The notes beneath the pieces were generated by a model. The model did not search any database. It was not told where the DNA came from and saw nothing but the letters and a program-made list of their open reading frames with translations. The translations under genes and the position numbers were made by a program. DNA of 64,000 nucleotides from Ferruginibacter paludis (GTDB lineage: Bacteria > Bacteroidota > Bacteroidia > Chitinophagales > Chitinophagaceae): the NCBI RefSeq assembly GCF_030409685.1, contig NZ_JAUFQJ010000008.1, forward strand, positions 248,001 through 312,000, in the 5' to 3' direction. Of the stretch, positions 55,093 through 63,321 are shown piece after piece (position 1 is the stretch's first letter; each line of letters opens with the position of its first letter).

Positions 55093-55467
55093 ATGAAAAT
55101 ACTAGTAGTAGATGACGAACGGGATATTCAAACCCTGTTTGAGCAACGGTTCAGAAAAGAGATAAAAGACAAATCGCTTGAATTTGTTTTCGCATTTTCA
55201 GGTGAAGACGCTTTGATATATTTAAATCAACACGAGCATGAAGCCGTATTAATTTTAAGCGATATCAATATGCCTGGCATGAGTGGGCTGGAATTACTGG
55301 GACACATCAAACAAAAATACCACAAACCACCTCCAATGGTGATGATGATTACTGCTTACGGTGACGCGGAAAATTTTAATATGGCCAAACAACTGGGTGC
55401 CGACGATTTTTTAACCAAGCCGGTTGACTTTACTTTATTAAAAGAAAAATTTAAATTGATTTACTGA
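55093..55467 (+). CDS. Single-domain response regulator (receiver only)
   Basis: A 124-residue CheY/Spo0F-like receiver with no output domain. Acidic pocket D7/D8 in KILVVDDERDIQ, phospho-acceptor D57 in LILSDINMPGMSG, T87 in MITAYGD and K109 in FLTKPVDF are all present, so it should be phosphorylated. With no DNA-binding or enzymatic part, it most likely acts as a phosphate shuttle or sink, or binds another protein. Its stop (TGA, 55465-55467) overlaps the ATG of the cyclase gene by one base, so the two are translated together. Confidence 0.93.
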   Translation: MKILVVDDERDIQTLFEQRFRKEIKDKSLEFVFAFSGEDALIYLNQHEHEAVLILSDINMPGMSGLELLGHIKQKYHKPPPMVMMITAYGDAENFNMAKQLGADDFLTKPVDFTLLKEKFKLIY

Positions 55468-56507
55468 TGGCAAAAATATTGGTAGCAGATGACGAGGCAG
55501 ATTTGGAAATGCTCATCAAACAAAAATTCAGGCAGAAGATAAGGGAGCAGCAATACGAATTTATTTTTGCTGCCAATGGCAATGATGCCCTGGATAAAAT
55601 ACAGCAGCATCCGGATGTTGACATTGTATTGAGCGACATTAATATGCCGGAAATGGATGGCCTGACATTACTCAGCAGGCTCAATGAATCAAGCCCGCTT
55701 ATAAAATCGGTCATTGTTTCGGCCTATGGCGATATGGAAAATATTCGCACGGCAATGAACCGCGGCGCTTTCGATTTTATAACCAAACCAATTAACTTTG
55801 AAGACCTCTCGCTCACGATTATAAAAACAATTAAACATGTTACCCAGTTAAGGGAAACGCTGAAAGCCATCAAAGAAAATAACATCCTTAAAATGTATGT
55901 GGACGAAACCGTGCTGAATTTTATGGGCAGTCATGAATTTGAGTCGTCACTTACTGCCAATGAAACGATTGACGCCACTGTTGTTTTTATGGATATCTGC
56001 AGCTTTACTTCCATCAGCGAAACCGAATCGCCCGATACCGTCGTTAAATTATTGAATAAATATTTCGACGTGATGGTTAAAGAAGTAATTGCAAATGAGG
56101 GCTACATCGATAAATTTATTGGCGATGCGATAATGGCTGTGTTCAGGGGCAAGTACCATTTAGACCGGGCGATTGATGCCTGCCTCGCCGCAAAAGCACA
56201 GGTAGAAAAGTTGCCATCACTTAACGATAAAGTTGCATTTACGCCGAAGGTTTCCATCGGTATCAACAGCGGTGAGATGATTTCCGGCAACATCGGGGCA
56301 GCCAGTCTGCGCAGGCTGGATTATACCGTTATTGGTGATACTGTTAATACAGCACAGCGACTGCAGGCCGCTGCCACACCAGGCCAGATATTAATCAGCG
56401 AACAGACCTATGAAAAAATAAAGGAGTCTTTTAACTGCCGTAAAGTAGGAGAAATTTCGCTTAAAAATAAAGCACATCCGATGAATGTGTATGAGGTACT
56501 GGATTGA
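55467..56507 (+). CDS. Response regulator with class III nucleotide cyclase output
   Basis: A 346-residue protein. Receiver at about 1-120: D8/D9, phospho-acceptor D57 in IVLSDINMPEMDG, S85 in place of the usual Thr (VSAYGD), K107 in FITKPINF. A helical linker follows (about 121-165), then a class III cyclase domain (about 168-345). Metal Asp D176 (VFMDICSFTS) and D220 (DKFIGDAIMAVF), base-selecting K216 and T287 (DYTVIGDTVNTAQR), and transition-state N294 and R298 are all present. K/T at the selector positions suits an adenylate cyclase of the CyaC-like type, so the product is probably cAMP. Phosphorylation at D57 should switch cyclase activity. A one-base overlap couples it to the receiver gene. 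Confidence 0.93.
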   Translation: MAKILVADDEADLEMLIKQKFRQKIREQQYEFIFAANGNDALDKIQQHPDVDIVLSDINMPEMDGLTLLSRLNESSPLIKSVIVSAYGDMENIRTAMNRGAFDFITKPINFEDLSLTIIKTIKHVTQLRETLKAIKENNILKMYVDETVLNFMGSHEFESSLTANETIDATVVFMDICSFTSISETESPDTVVKLLNKYFDVMVKEVIANEGYIDKFIGDAIMAVFRGKYHLDRAIDACLAAKAQVEKLPSLNDKVAFTPKVSIGINSGEMISGNIGAASLRRLDYTVIGDTVNTAQRLQAAATPGQILISEQTYEKIKESFNCRKVGEISLKNKAHPMNVYEVLD

Positions 56508-56577
56508 TTTGTTTATCTCGGCCTGTAAATGAATTCTACCATTTTTCACAAAATTAATTGAAGCTGATGTAAGGAAA

Positions 56578-56625
56578 AGAGTCATGTATATGGCTGCTCA
56601 TTGCTGCACCAACCAGCATGACTCT
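56578..56625. repeat. Inverted repeat between convergent genes
   Basis: AGAGTCATG at 56578-56586 is exactly matched by CATGACTCT at 56617-56625, a perfect 9-bp stem around a 30-base loop. It lies between the convergent cyclase and universal-stress-protein genes and could help terminate both, though it lacks a clear T run. Confidence 0.4.
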
Positions 56626-56653
56626 ATTGTCATCAACAAATTAAAATTGTTCT

Positions 56654-57478
56654 TTACTCATGTATACACAGTATTGGTATGGTGGTATGATATAACAATT
56701 GTTGCGTTTGGCTGCGGGCGAATATTTTTTGTACCACAGAGTGTTTTTTGGGTATCACTACAATCCAGTCTAATTTAGAATGAATTGCAAAATTGTTTAG
56801 TCCGTTGATAACATCGGCAGACTCTATGCTGTGATATTCTGGTTTAAGCTCCTTCAGCATTTCAGATAACACAAAACTTTCTTTTAGCATCCCTGGTTGA
56901 AAATGCATGTTCTCAAAATCTACATTTAATACATGCAGCTCAGCCCTGAAATCTGTTACGATTTTTTTGAGCAGTGCTAATGGCGTAGACTCTACGACTT
57001 TTTTATAATCACAGGCCAGTCCTATTTTCCGGATGGGAATAAACTCAGCTTTGGGCGGCACTACCAGTATCGGGTATTTTAAATAGTGAATTGCCTTGAT
57101 GGTGTTACTGCCTACAATCAAACGGGTAAGTGCGTTCTTGCCTGACAGGCCCATCACAACAAGACTGGGGTTGATTTCAGCGCACAAGGTTTGCAGGCCA
57201 GTTTCGAGTGTGATCATTTCTGCTTTTATATTAATGTTGATGCTGCCCCGCACCTTTGCCTTTGTGTTTTCTTTAAGAATTTCCAGCTCATGAATGGCTG
57301 CTTTTTGCATTTCGCCCACATCAAATACCGGGTAGGCATATTCACTTAATGCAACCGGAATTTCGTACGCATTGTACAGTAAAAGATCGGCGCCATAAAA
57401 CGCGGCCAGGTTGCCGGCAAACTCAGCTGCGTTGGCAGCTGTTGTTGAAAAATCTACAGGAACTATGATGGCTTTCAT
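56654..57478 (-). CDS. Universal stress protein, tandem Usp domains
   Basis: The start at 57478 (MKAIIVPVDFSTTAANAAEFAG) matches the canonical Usp N-terminus; the longer frame has 21 extra codons before it. The 274-residue protein has two UspA-like domains (about 1-140 and 145-274). The first ends in VVMGLSGKNALTRLIVGSNTIKAI-type sequence, with G-(2)-G-(9)-G-S/T nucleotide-binding spacing. The second opens KIGLACDYK and ends TTIPILCIHE. Usp proteins bind ATP or nucleotides and appear during growth arrest or stress. It stands alone, convergent to the cyclase gene. Confidence 0.9.
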   Translation of the reverse strand: MKAIIVPVDFSTTAANAAEFAGNLAAFYGADLLLYNAYEIPVALSEYAYPVFDVGEMQKAAIHELEILKENTKAKVRGSININIKAEMITLETGLQTLCAEINPSLVVMGLSGKNALTRLIVGSNTIKAIHYLKYPILVVPPKAEFIPIRKIGLACDYKKVVESTPLALLKKIVTDFRAELHVLNVDFENMHFQPGMLKESFVLSEMLKELKPEYHSIESADVINGLNNFAIHSKLDWIVVIPKKHSVVQKIFARSQTQQLLYHTTIPILCIHE

Positions 57479-57642
57479 GATAAACTTTTTAGGATTTAAA
57501 AGTACCATTATATACAGCCTTATCCCAATGATATCAATCACCGCACAATATGATTTTTATTAAAAGAGCATGTATGATGCTAAGTACCGTTCGTAAAATA
57601 AAATCAAGGTTGCATGCATTTAAAAGGTATTTTTATTAAACA

Positions 57643-57673
57643 TTGCTAATCCTTTTATTTGCCTTACCCTTTG
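57643..57673 (+). promoter_or_regulatory. Candidate Bacteroidota promoter for the DUF2752-TM2 pair
   Basis: TTG at 57643-57645 and TACCCTTTG at 57665-57673 are 19 bases apart, as in the TTG-N19-TAnnTTTG consensus except for one extra base in the -7 box. It lies 30 bp before the DUF2752 start. Confidence 0.35.
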
Positions 57674-57702
57674 TAATCAAAATGCAATAACAAGATTTTA
57701 AA

Positions 57703-58017
57703 ATGGACACATTTTATACATTAATAAAACGGGCCAAACATTTTTTCGGTAAAAATTTTGAACGATTGTTCTGGTGCCTGTCGCTGTTACTACTGTTTTG
57801 TATGCGCCCGGAGAGCAATGCTCCCACGATCTGTATTTTAAGCAGGCTCAACATACACGCATGCCCCGGATGCGGAATAGGCCATGCTATACATGACGCC
57901 CTGCACCTGCAACTGGCATCATCATTTCACCATCACCCGCTTGGGATACTGGCAGTCATTATTATTTGTCATCGTATAGTACAACTTTCATTAAAACCAA
58001 AATTGATATTGACATGA
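57703..58017 (+). CDS. DUF2752 membrane protein
   Basis: A 104-residue protein with two hydrophobic stretches (about residues 21-35 and 80-95) around the family signature ACPGCGIGHAIHDALH (about residues 53-68), with the paired Cys of CPGCG. DUF2752 proteins are small membrane proteins of unknown function. Its stop overlaps the ATG of the TM2 gene (ATGA at 58014-58017), so the two are coupled. The pairing DUF2752-TM2 recurs in Bacteroidota and suggests a joint membrane role. Confidence 0.88.
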   Translation: MDTFYTLIKRAKHFFGKNFERLFWCLSLLLLFCMRPESNAPTICILSRLNIHACPGCGIGHAIHDALHLQLASSFHHHPLGILAVIIICHRIVQLSLKPKLILT

Positions 58018-58367
58018 GCACCAATTTAATTACACTGATACCTACCATTGAGCCTGATGAACTTGCCTTTTTAAAGGCTTTTACCAAAGATCTTCCGGAA
58101 GATAAACTGCATCTTTTTATTTCGCTGTACAATGCAAAACGCAAACGATCAGAAACCATCTTAATTTGTTGCGTACTTGGTTTTGTAGGTTTTGCCGGCA
58201 TTCAGCGGTTTGTTGCCGGACAAATTGGAATGGGCATCCTTTATTTTTTTACCGCGGGTCTTTGTTTTATTGGTACCATTGTAGATACCATCAATCACAA
58301 AGAACTAACATTTGAACTGAATCAAAAAATGGCTATAGAGGCAATGGGAATGGTAAGAGGTTTTTAA
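58014..58367 (+). CDS. TM2-domain membrane protein
   Basis: The ATG at 58014 overlaps the preceding stop; the earlier Met in the same frame lies inside the upstream gene and is not used. The 117-residue protein has a soluble N-terminal half (about 1-45) and then the TM2 pattern: one helix in TILICCVLGFVGFAGIQRFVAGQ, a charged turn, and a second helix in GILYFFTAGLCFIGTIVDTI with the conserved D. TM2 proteins sit in the membrane as small hairpins; their function is unclear. Confidence 0.88.
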   Translation: MSTNLITLIPTIEPDELAFLKAFTKDLPEDKLHLFISLYNAKRKRSETILICCVLGFVGFAGIQRFVAGQIGMGILYFFTAGLCFIGTIVDTINHKELTFELNQKMAIEAMGMVRGF

Positions 58368-58442
58368 GAAAAGCGGGAGCTTTTTTAACTGATATTGTCT
58401 GAGCTGCTGTTTTATTTCGAAGACCACTTGAACGGCCACTCT

Positions 58443-60635
58443 TTAAAGCTGCAGCAAGCCAAAACGATACAAACTATTCACCGGTTTATTATCCCAAAAA
58501 AGTTCAAAGTCTTCCAGGTTGTTTACTTCATAGTTTTCCTTTACCTGCTGCAGCGTATACACGTCATTGTTATGTACTGACAGTTTTTCCAGCATGGCTG
58601 CGAGCCAATCGCCTTGTTGTTCATTTACTTTAATGCTGACTGTTTCTTTTTTATTCTGAAAAATCAATTCGGTCATCGGCCAATGATTTCCTTTTTTTGA
58701 TTTGGTAAAATGCACTACCCGGGGCCTTGTGCCCAGCCAGGTTATTTTTGCGCCGGGCTTTGCTGTAGTGGGTTCCTGTTGTTCCAGTGCCTGTACAATA
58801 TAATCAGGCGGTACGCTTGTCCTGGGCACTTTAAACTCAAACCATTTTTGCAGAGGATAGTCAAAACAGGCGCCATGCATATAATTTAGCAACGATTTTT
58901 TTAACCCAAAACTAAAGGCAGGATGATCAGCACCTGTTGGATCGGTGTGTTCAATATCATTATTGGCGAAACTGCCTGTCACCTCGCTCATTTTTTTCAC
59001 TTTATATTTTTCAGGCTCCAACCCTACAGGGCTGTGTGCCGTCATGGTAAACTGGTGCCAGAAGGCAGATTGCAAAATCCCTGCTTCAAAAAGCTGCCTT
59101 ACCATTTCCAATGAATCAATCGTCTCCTGTACCGTTTGCGTTGGAAATCCATACATCAGGTAGGCATGTACCATAATACCGGCTTCCGAAAAATGCTTAT
59201 TTACTTTTGCCACCTGTGCCACGGTTATGCCTTTTTGTATCAGTGCAAGCAGGCGGTCGGAAGCCACTTCCAAGCCACCTGATACAGCAATACAACCCGA
59301 GGCTTTCAAAAGCAGGCATAAATCCCTCGTGAAACTTTTTTCAAAACGAATATTCGTCCACCAGCTGACAGTTAGTTTTCTTTTGATGATTTCAATAGCC
59401 AGCGCACGCATCAGGGCAGGCGGCGCAGCTTCATCCACAAAATGAAAACCGTTCTGCCCGGTTTGCGCAATGATTGTTTCCATACGGTCGCAAAGCAATT
59501 GCGCCGCGATAGGTTCATATAGTTTTATATAGTCGAGTGAAATATCACAAAAAGTACATTTGCCCCAATAGCAGCCGTGCGCCATAGTGAGCTTATTCCA
59601 GCGTCCATCGCTCCATAAACTATGCATGGGATTGATGACTTCAATGGCGGAAATATATTTATCAAGCAACAGATCGCTATAGTCCGGTGTACCAACCTGT
59701 CCCTGTTTATAATCGCTGCAGGCTGCATTATTGATATAAGTTACCTGACCGTTCACCAAGGTAAAAGTCCGCTTCAGCTTGTCAATGGCTATTTTACCAT
59801 CCAGGTATAGCAACAGGTTTTCTACCGGCGCTTCACCATCATCGAGTGTAATAAAATCATACATTTCAAACACCCTTGCATCGCTCAGCGAGCGGAGTTC
59901 TGTATTGGCAAAACCTCCTCCCATAGCCACTTTCACGCCGGGATATTGTTTTTTTATAAACTGCCCGCAGCGAAGTGAAGTATACAGGTTACCAGGAAAC
60001 GGAACTGAAATAGCAACCAGGGAAGGATTGACTGAATCCATCTTTTTTTTAAGAATTTCAATCAGCAATTCATCAATATAGGTATAGTCTTTTTGCAGTT
60101 CTGCATATAGTTCATCAAAACTGTTGGCGCTTCTGCCCAACTTTTCAGCATACCTGCTAAAACCAAAATGCACATCCACGCACTCTGTTATTAAATCCGA
60201 TAAATCTTCCAGATACATGGTTGCCAGGTGCTTTGCTTTATCCTGGATGCCCATACTGCCAAAAGCCCATTTCAAATCATCCAGTTGTGCAAAACGACTG
60301 GCCTCAGGCAAAAAATTTCTGTTGCCGATAAGATGTGACAGCGTTGGATTTTTTCCCTGCAAAAACAAAATAACCGCATCAATGGTATTAATATACTCCT
60401 GCTGCAACGCAATTATCCTGCAGCCATTCTCCGACCATTCTTTATCGGGAATGACGCTGAATAAATGTGTCAATCCTTCTTTACAAAAAATAGCAAGTGT
60501 TACTTCAATCCCCAAATCGGCCTGGAAGGAAGGAATATTTTTTGTATTTAAAAAACCCTTGAGATAAGCCGTAGCAGGATAAGGCGTGTTTAACTGCGTA
60601 AACGGTGGTGTTATAAAAAAAACGGGAGCGCTCAA
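58443..60635 (-). CDS. B12-binding-type radical SAM enzyme
   Basis: A 730-residue protein. An N-terminal cobalamin-binding-like region (about 1-290) includes ATAYLKGFLNTKNIPSFQADLG and VAISVPFPGNLYTSLRCGQFIKKQ...VAMGGGFANTE. The radical SAM core (about 340-560) has its cluster Cys at C355, C360 and C363 (GCYWGKCTFCDIS), a CX4CX2C spacing rather than the usual CX3CX2C. It also has SGGLEVASDRLLALIQKGIT and HAYLMYGFPTQTVQET. A C-terminal domain of about 150 residues is unassigned. Such enzymes methylate or rearrange unactivated carbons; the substrate is unknown. It stands alone. Confidence 0.9.
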   Translation of the reverse strand: MSAPVFFITPPFTQLNTPYPATAYLKGFLNTKNIPSFQADLGIEVTLAIFCKEGLTHLFSVIPDKEWSENGCRIIALQQEYINTIDAVILFLQGKNPTLSHLIGNRNFLPEASRFAQLDDLKWAFGSMGIQDKAKHLATMYLEDLSDLITECVDVHFGFSRYAEKLGRSANSFDELYAELQKDYTYIDELLIEILKKKMDSVNPSLVAISVPFPGNLYTSLRCGQFIKKQYPGVKVAMGGGFANTELRSLSDARVFEMYDFITLDDGEAPVENLLLYLDGKIAIDKLKRTFTLVNGQVTYINNAACSDYKQGQVGTPDYSDLLLDKYISAIEVINPMHSLWSDGRWNKLTMAHGCYWGKCTFCDISLDYIKLYEPIAAQLLCDRMETIIAQTGQNGFHFVDEAAPPALMRALAIEIIKRKLTVSWWTNIRFEKSFTRDLCLLLKASGCIAVSGGLEVASDRLLALIQKGITVAQVAKVNKHFSEAGIMVHAYLMYGFPTQTVQETIDSLEMVRQLFEAGILQSAFWHQFTMTAHSPVGLEPEKYKVKKMSEVTGSFANNDIEHTDPTGADHPAFSFGLKKSLLNYMHGACFDYPLQKWFEFKVPRTSVPPDYIVQALEQQEPTTAKPGAKITWLGTRPRVVHFTKSKKGNHWPMTELIFQNKKETVSIKVNEQQGDWLAAMLEKLSVHNNDVYTLQQVKENYEVNNLEDFELFWDNKPVNSLYRFGLLQL

Positions 60636-60798
60636 TGATGTGTATTTGTTTGCAAAATTATCGGTTAAAAATTAAATGCCGGTTGATTGCATTTGCATAT
60701 TCCATTATTCAGTTTTTGGTGACGAAAGCTTCAATAAGATTACCGGAATTGATTAAAGTTGTTTTTTAATGAAAATCGGAACATCAAAAAATAAGTAT

Positions 60799-61230
60799 TC
60801 AGCTGGTTTTGATCATGGTATAAGTAAACTTTGCATGTTTTTTCCAACTTCCTTTTTTGGGTTTTTTACCGTTCCATTTTGATTGTGCTTCAAGGGTATT
60901 TTTATCTATCATTCTTAGAAAACAATACATCTCCTGCCAGTTTTTCTGATTACCTGTACCAACATTTGTAAATGTTCCCCAACACCAAAGTGTGGGTGAA
61001 TAAGATGTATCAAGGGAATAATTCATGAAGTTTCCGTTGTAATAGTTTTTCCCGTTTTTCCAATAGTATAATTTATAGTGAGCACTGTCTGTAAATACAA
61101 AGCTGATACTATCTGAAAATGTCTGCTTATTGTATGTCCAGGACGTCCCGATAAGATCATTATAGTTAATTTGTTGACCGAAAAAGTTTATTGAGATTGT
61201 TAAACATATAAACAGAAGGCTAACTTTCAT
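60799..61230 (-). CDS. Small secreted protein of unknown function
   Basis: A 143-residue protein with a signal peptide (MKVSLLFICLTISINFFGQQ). The mature part is rich in beta strands with many aromatics (GTSWTYNKQTFSDSISFVF, YKLYYWKNGKNYYNGNF, TLWCWGTFTNVG) and resembles a small lipocalin-like fold of the type often found in this phylum, but I cannot name a family. It follows the DUF4197 gene on the same strand with a terminator between, so it has its own transcript. Confidence 0.72.
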   Translation of the reverse strand: MKVSLLFICLTISINFFGQQINYNDLIGTSWTYNKQTFSDSISFVFTDSAHYKLYYWKNGKNYYNGNFMNYSLDTSYSPTLWCWGTFTNVGTGNQKNWQEMYCFLRMIDKNTLEAQSKWNGKKPKKGSWKKHAKFTYTMIKTS

Positions 61231-61245
61231 ATTGGCTAAGGTAAT

Positions 61246-61268
61246 AAAAAAGGCTGCTAATTGCAGCC
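61246..61268 (-). terminator. Rho-independent terminator after the DUF4197 gene
   Basis: On the minus strand GGCTGC-AATTA-GCAGCC is a perfect 6-bp stem with a 5-base loop (plus coordinates 61252-61268), followed by six T residues (plus coordinates 61246-61251). It lies 36 bp past the stop of the DUF4197 gene. Confidence 0.8.
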
Positions 61269-61303
61269 CTTTTAAAATGAGTCAGATTAGATTAAAAAGT
61301 TAG

Positions 61304-62080
61304 TTACTTACTACCCCCAAACACCGACTTCAAAATACCTGTAACCTGCGCTGCAGGGTCTTTCCGTATCTTTTGTTCCTGCAGGCTGATGTTTAAAAAT
61401 AAACCGCTCAACGCTTTTTCGGTAACATATGCAGTAAGATCAGGATTTACCTTGTTGGCAGAAAATTTATTGTAATTGCTGAATACATCTTTCCAATATT
61501 TGGTTGCATCTACTTTTACAAGGCTGGCTTCAATTACAGGTCTGAATTTTTCAGTCAGCTCCATGGTAGTTGTTTTCCTCAGATAATCCGTGGCAGCAAA
61601 GTCGCCACCCTTCAAAATTCCCAAACCATCACTAACACTCATTTGCTTGATGGAGTTCCAGAAAATATCTCCAACCCCGCTTGCTGCGTCTTCCGCCGCC
61701 CGGTTCATTGAAAGAATGGCTTTATCTACTAAACTTCCCATCCCCAAATTACGTAAGTTTTTTTCTACCTTCTGGGCTTCTGCCGGCATTAAGATTTTTA
61801 TGGCGGCATCGGCAAAAAATCCGTTTACAGCACTCAATTTTTTGCTGCTGCTATCCGTACCTACTCTCAATGCTTCCTTTAAACCAGCAATAATATCGTC
61901 ATTACTCAGCCCCTTTCCCAAACCTGAAGAGCCCGAACCCGGTGTAACCTTATCAAGCAAACTTTTTCCGGAGGTACTGTCTTTTTTTGTAACCTTATTC
62001 ATGAGGCCTTTAAGACCTTGTGCATGAGCAGTTAAAGCAAGCAATGAAAGCCCGATAAAAATGGTAGTAATTTTTTTCAT
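61304..62080 (-). CDS. DUF4197 exported protein
   Basis: A 258-residue protein with a signal peptide (MKKITTIFIGLSLLALTAHA). The body has the DUF4197 pattern: SNDDIIAGLKEALRVGTDSSSKKL, a long helical middle with ILMPAEAQKVEKNL, VDKAILSMNRAAEDAA, then AATDYLRKTTTMELTEKFRPVIEASLVKV, NKVNPDLTAYVTEKALSGLF and a C-terminal EQKIRKDPAAQVTGILKSVF. It is probably periplasmic. The family has no established function. A terminator follows the gene. Confidence 0.9.
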   Translation of the reverse strand: MKKITTIFIGLSLLALTAHAQGLKGLMNKVTKKDSTSGKSLLDKVTPGSGSSGLGKGLSNDDIIAGLKEALRVGTDSSSKKLSAVNGFFADAAIKILMPAEAQKVEKNLRNLGMGSLVDKAILSMNRAAEDAASGVGDIFWNSIKQMSVSDGLGILKGGDFAATDYLRKTTTMELTEKFRPVIEASLVKVDATKYWKDVFSNYNKFSANKVNPDLTAYVTEKALSGLFLNISLQEQKIRKDPAAQVTGILKSVFGGSK

Positions 62081-62171
62081 ATAATATTTTGATTAGTAGG
62101 ACAAATTTAGTGGTGTAACGTTTAATGTGCTTATTTAGTTTCTACCTTTATCTTTTTTAACAATTTGCAAT

Positions 62172-63317
62172 ATGCCACAGTTATCTTTTTGGGAAAAGGA
62201 AAGTTTTTTTGCACCACAGGATGTTATCATTGTTGGCAGTGGATTTTCCGGGTTATGGAGTGCGCTGAAACTAAAAGAAAAAAATCCCGGTTATAAGATA
62301 ACGATCCTTGAAAGAGGCGTAATACCAACAGGGGCCAGCACCCGCAACGCCGGCTTCAGCTGCTTTGGAAGCCCGGGAGAATTGATAGCAGATGCGATGA
62401 CAATGGGAGAAGATAATATGTGGCAGCTGGTTGAAATGCGCTTTAAAGGTCTCCGGCAAATAAGACAATATTTTGATGATGCTGCTATTGATTATGATCC
62501 GTGCGGCGGCTATGAATGCTTTTCGGAACAATCAGCAGACTGGCATGAATGTGCCAACAAACTTGACTGGCTTAACAGCGGACTGCATACAATTACCAGC
62601 CACGAAAATTTATTTAAAATTGCTGACGAAAAAATAACTGAATTTGGGTTTGAAGGTTTCACGCATCTGGTAGAAAATAAGCTGGAAGCAGGAATACATT
62701 CGGGCAAACTCGTGCAGGCACTACTGCAAAAAGTACAGGGAATGGGAATACAGGTTTTAACGAATATTGAAGTAAAGCATTTTGATAAACATTCCAGAGG
62801 AATACAATTACATGCCATCGCAGGCAACGAAAAAATGGAGATTTCTTTTTATACAAATCAACTCCTGCTTTGCACCAACGCCTTTACAAAACAGCTGTTA
62901 CCGCAGATAGATATCGTGCCAAACCGTGGACAGGTGCTTATTACAGCACCTATCGCCAATCTTAAATTTAAAGGTACGTTCCATTTTGACCAGGGTTATT
63001 ATTATTTCAGAAACGTAGGCAACCGGTTGTTGTTAGGCGGCGCCCGAAATAAAGATTTTAACAATGAGCATACGCTGGAGATGGAGACTACCTCTTTAAT
63101 ACAAACCGCCTTGCAGGATTTTATTGCACAACACTTACTTCCGGAAACAAATTATACTGTTACTGATACCTGGAGTGGTATTATGGCAATGGGTAGTGAG
63201 AAAAAACCGTTGATTCAGCAAATAGAAAGTGATGTTTTTTGTTGTGTACGGATGAGCGGAATGGGTGTTGCCCTTGCACCCGAAGCTGCCCGGAAAATCG
63301 CCGGCATGATGAATTAA
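62172..63317 (+). CDS. FAD-dependent amine oxidase-like oxidoreductase (DAO family)
   Basis: A 381-residue flavoprotein. The FAD-binding Rossmann motif is at the N-terminus (VIIVGSGFSGLWSALKL, GxGxxG at about residues 22-27), then GASTRNAGFSC, a DAO-family block. VPNRGQVLITAPI and LLLGGARNKD, with GTFHFDQGYYYFRNVGNR, fit the glycine oxidase/gamma-glutamylputrescine oxidase group. The C-terminal MSGMGVALAPEAARKIAGMM closes the FAD domain. These enzymes oxidise amines or amino acids to imines and H2O2. The substrate is not clear. It stands alone, convergent to the T9SS protease gene. Confidence 0.9.
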   Translation: MPQLSFWEKESFFAPQDVIIVGSGFSGLWSALKLKEKNPGYKITILERGVIPTGASTRNAGFSCFGSPGELIADAMTMGEDNMWQLVEMRFKGLRQIRQYFDDAAIDYDPCGGYECFSEQSADWHECANKLDWLNSGLHTITSHENLFKIADEKITEFGFEGFTHLVENKLEAGIHSGKLVQALLQKVQGMGIQVLTNIEVKHFDKHSRGIQLHAIAGNEKMEISFYTNQLLLCTNAFTKQLLPQIDIVPNRGQVLITAPIANLKFKGTFHFDQGYYYFRNVGNRLLLGGARNKDFNNEHTLEMETTSLIQTALQDFIAQHLLPETNYTVTDTWSGIMAMGSEKKPLIQQIESDVFCCVRMSGMGVALAPEAARKIAGMMN

Positions 63318-63321
63318 ATAT

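Noticed and set aside
55467-56507. Calling the receiver-cyclase a Pycsar PycC cyclase
   Set aside because: The selector residues K216 and T287 match adenylate cyclases of the CyaC type and the gene is controlled by a receiver; nothing shows a pyrimidine product, so the Pycsar link is kept only as a hypothesis.
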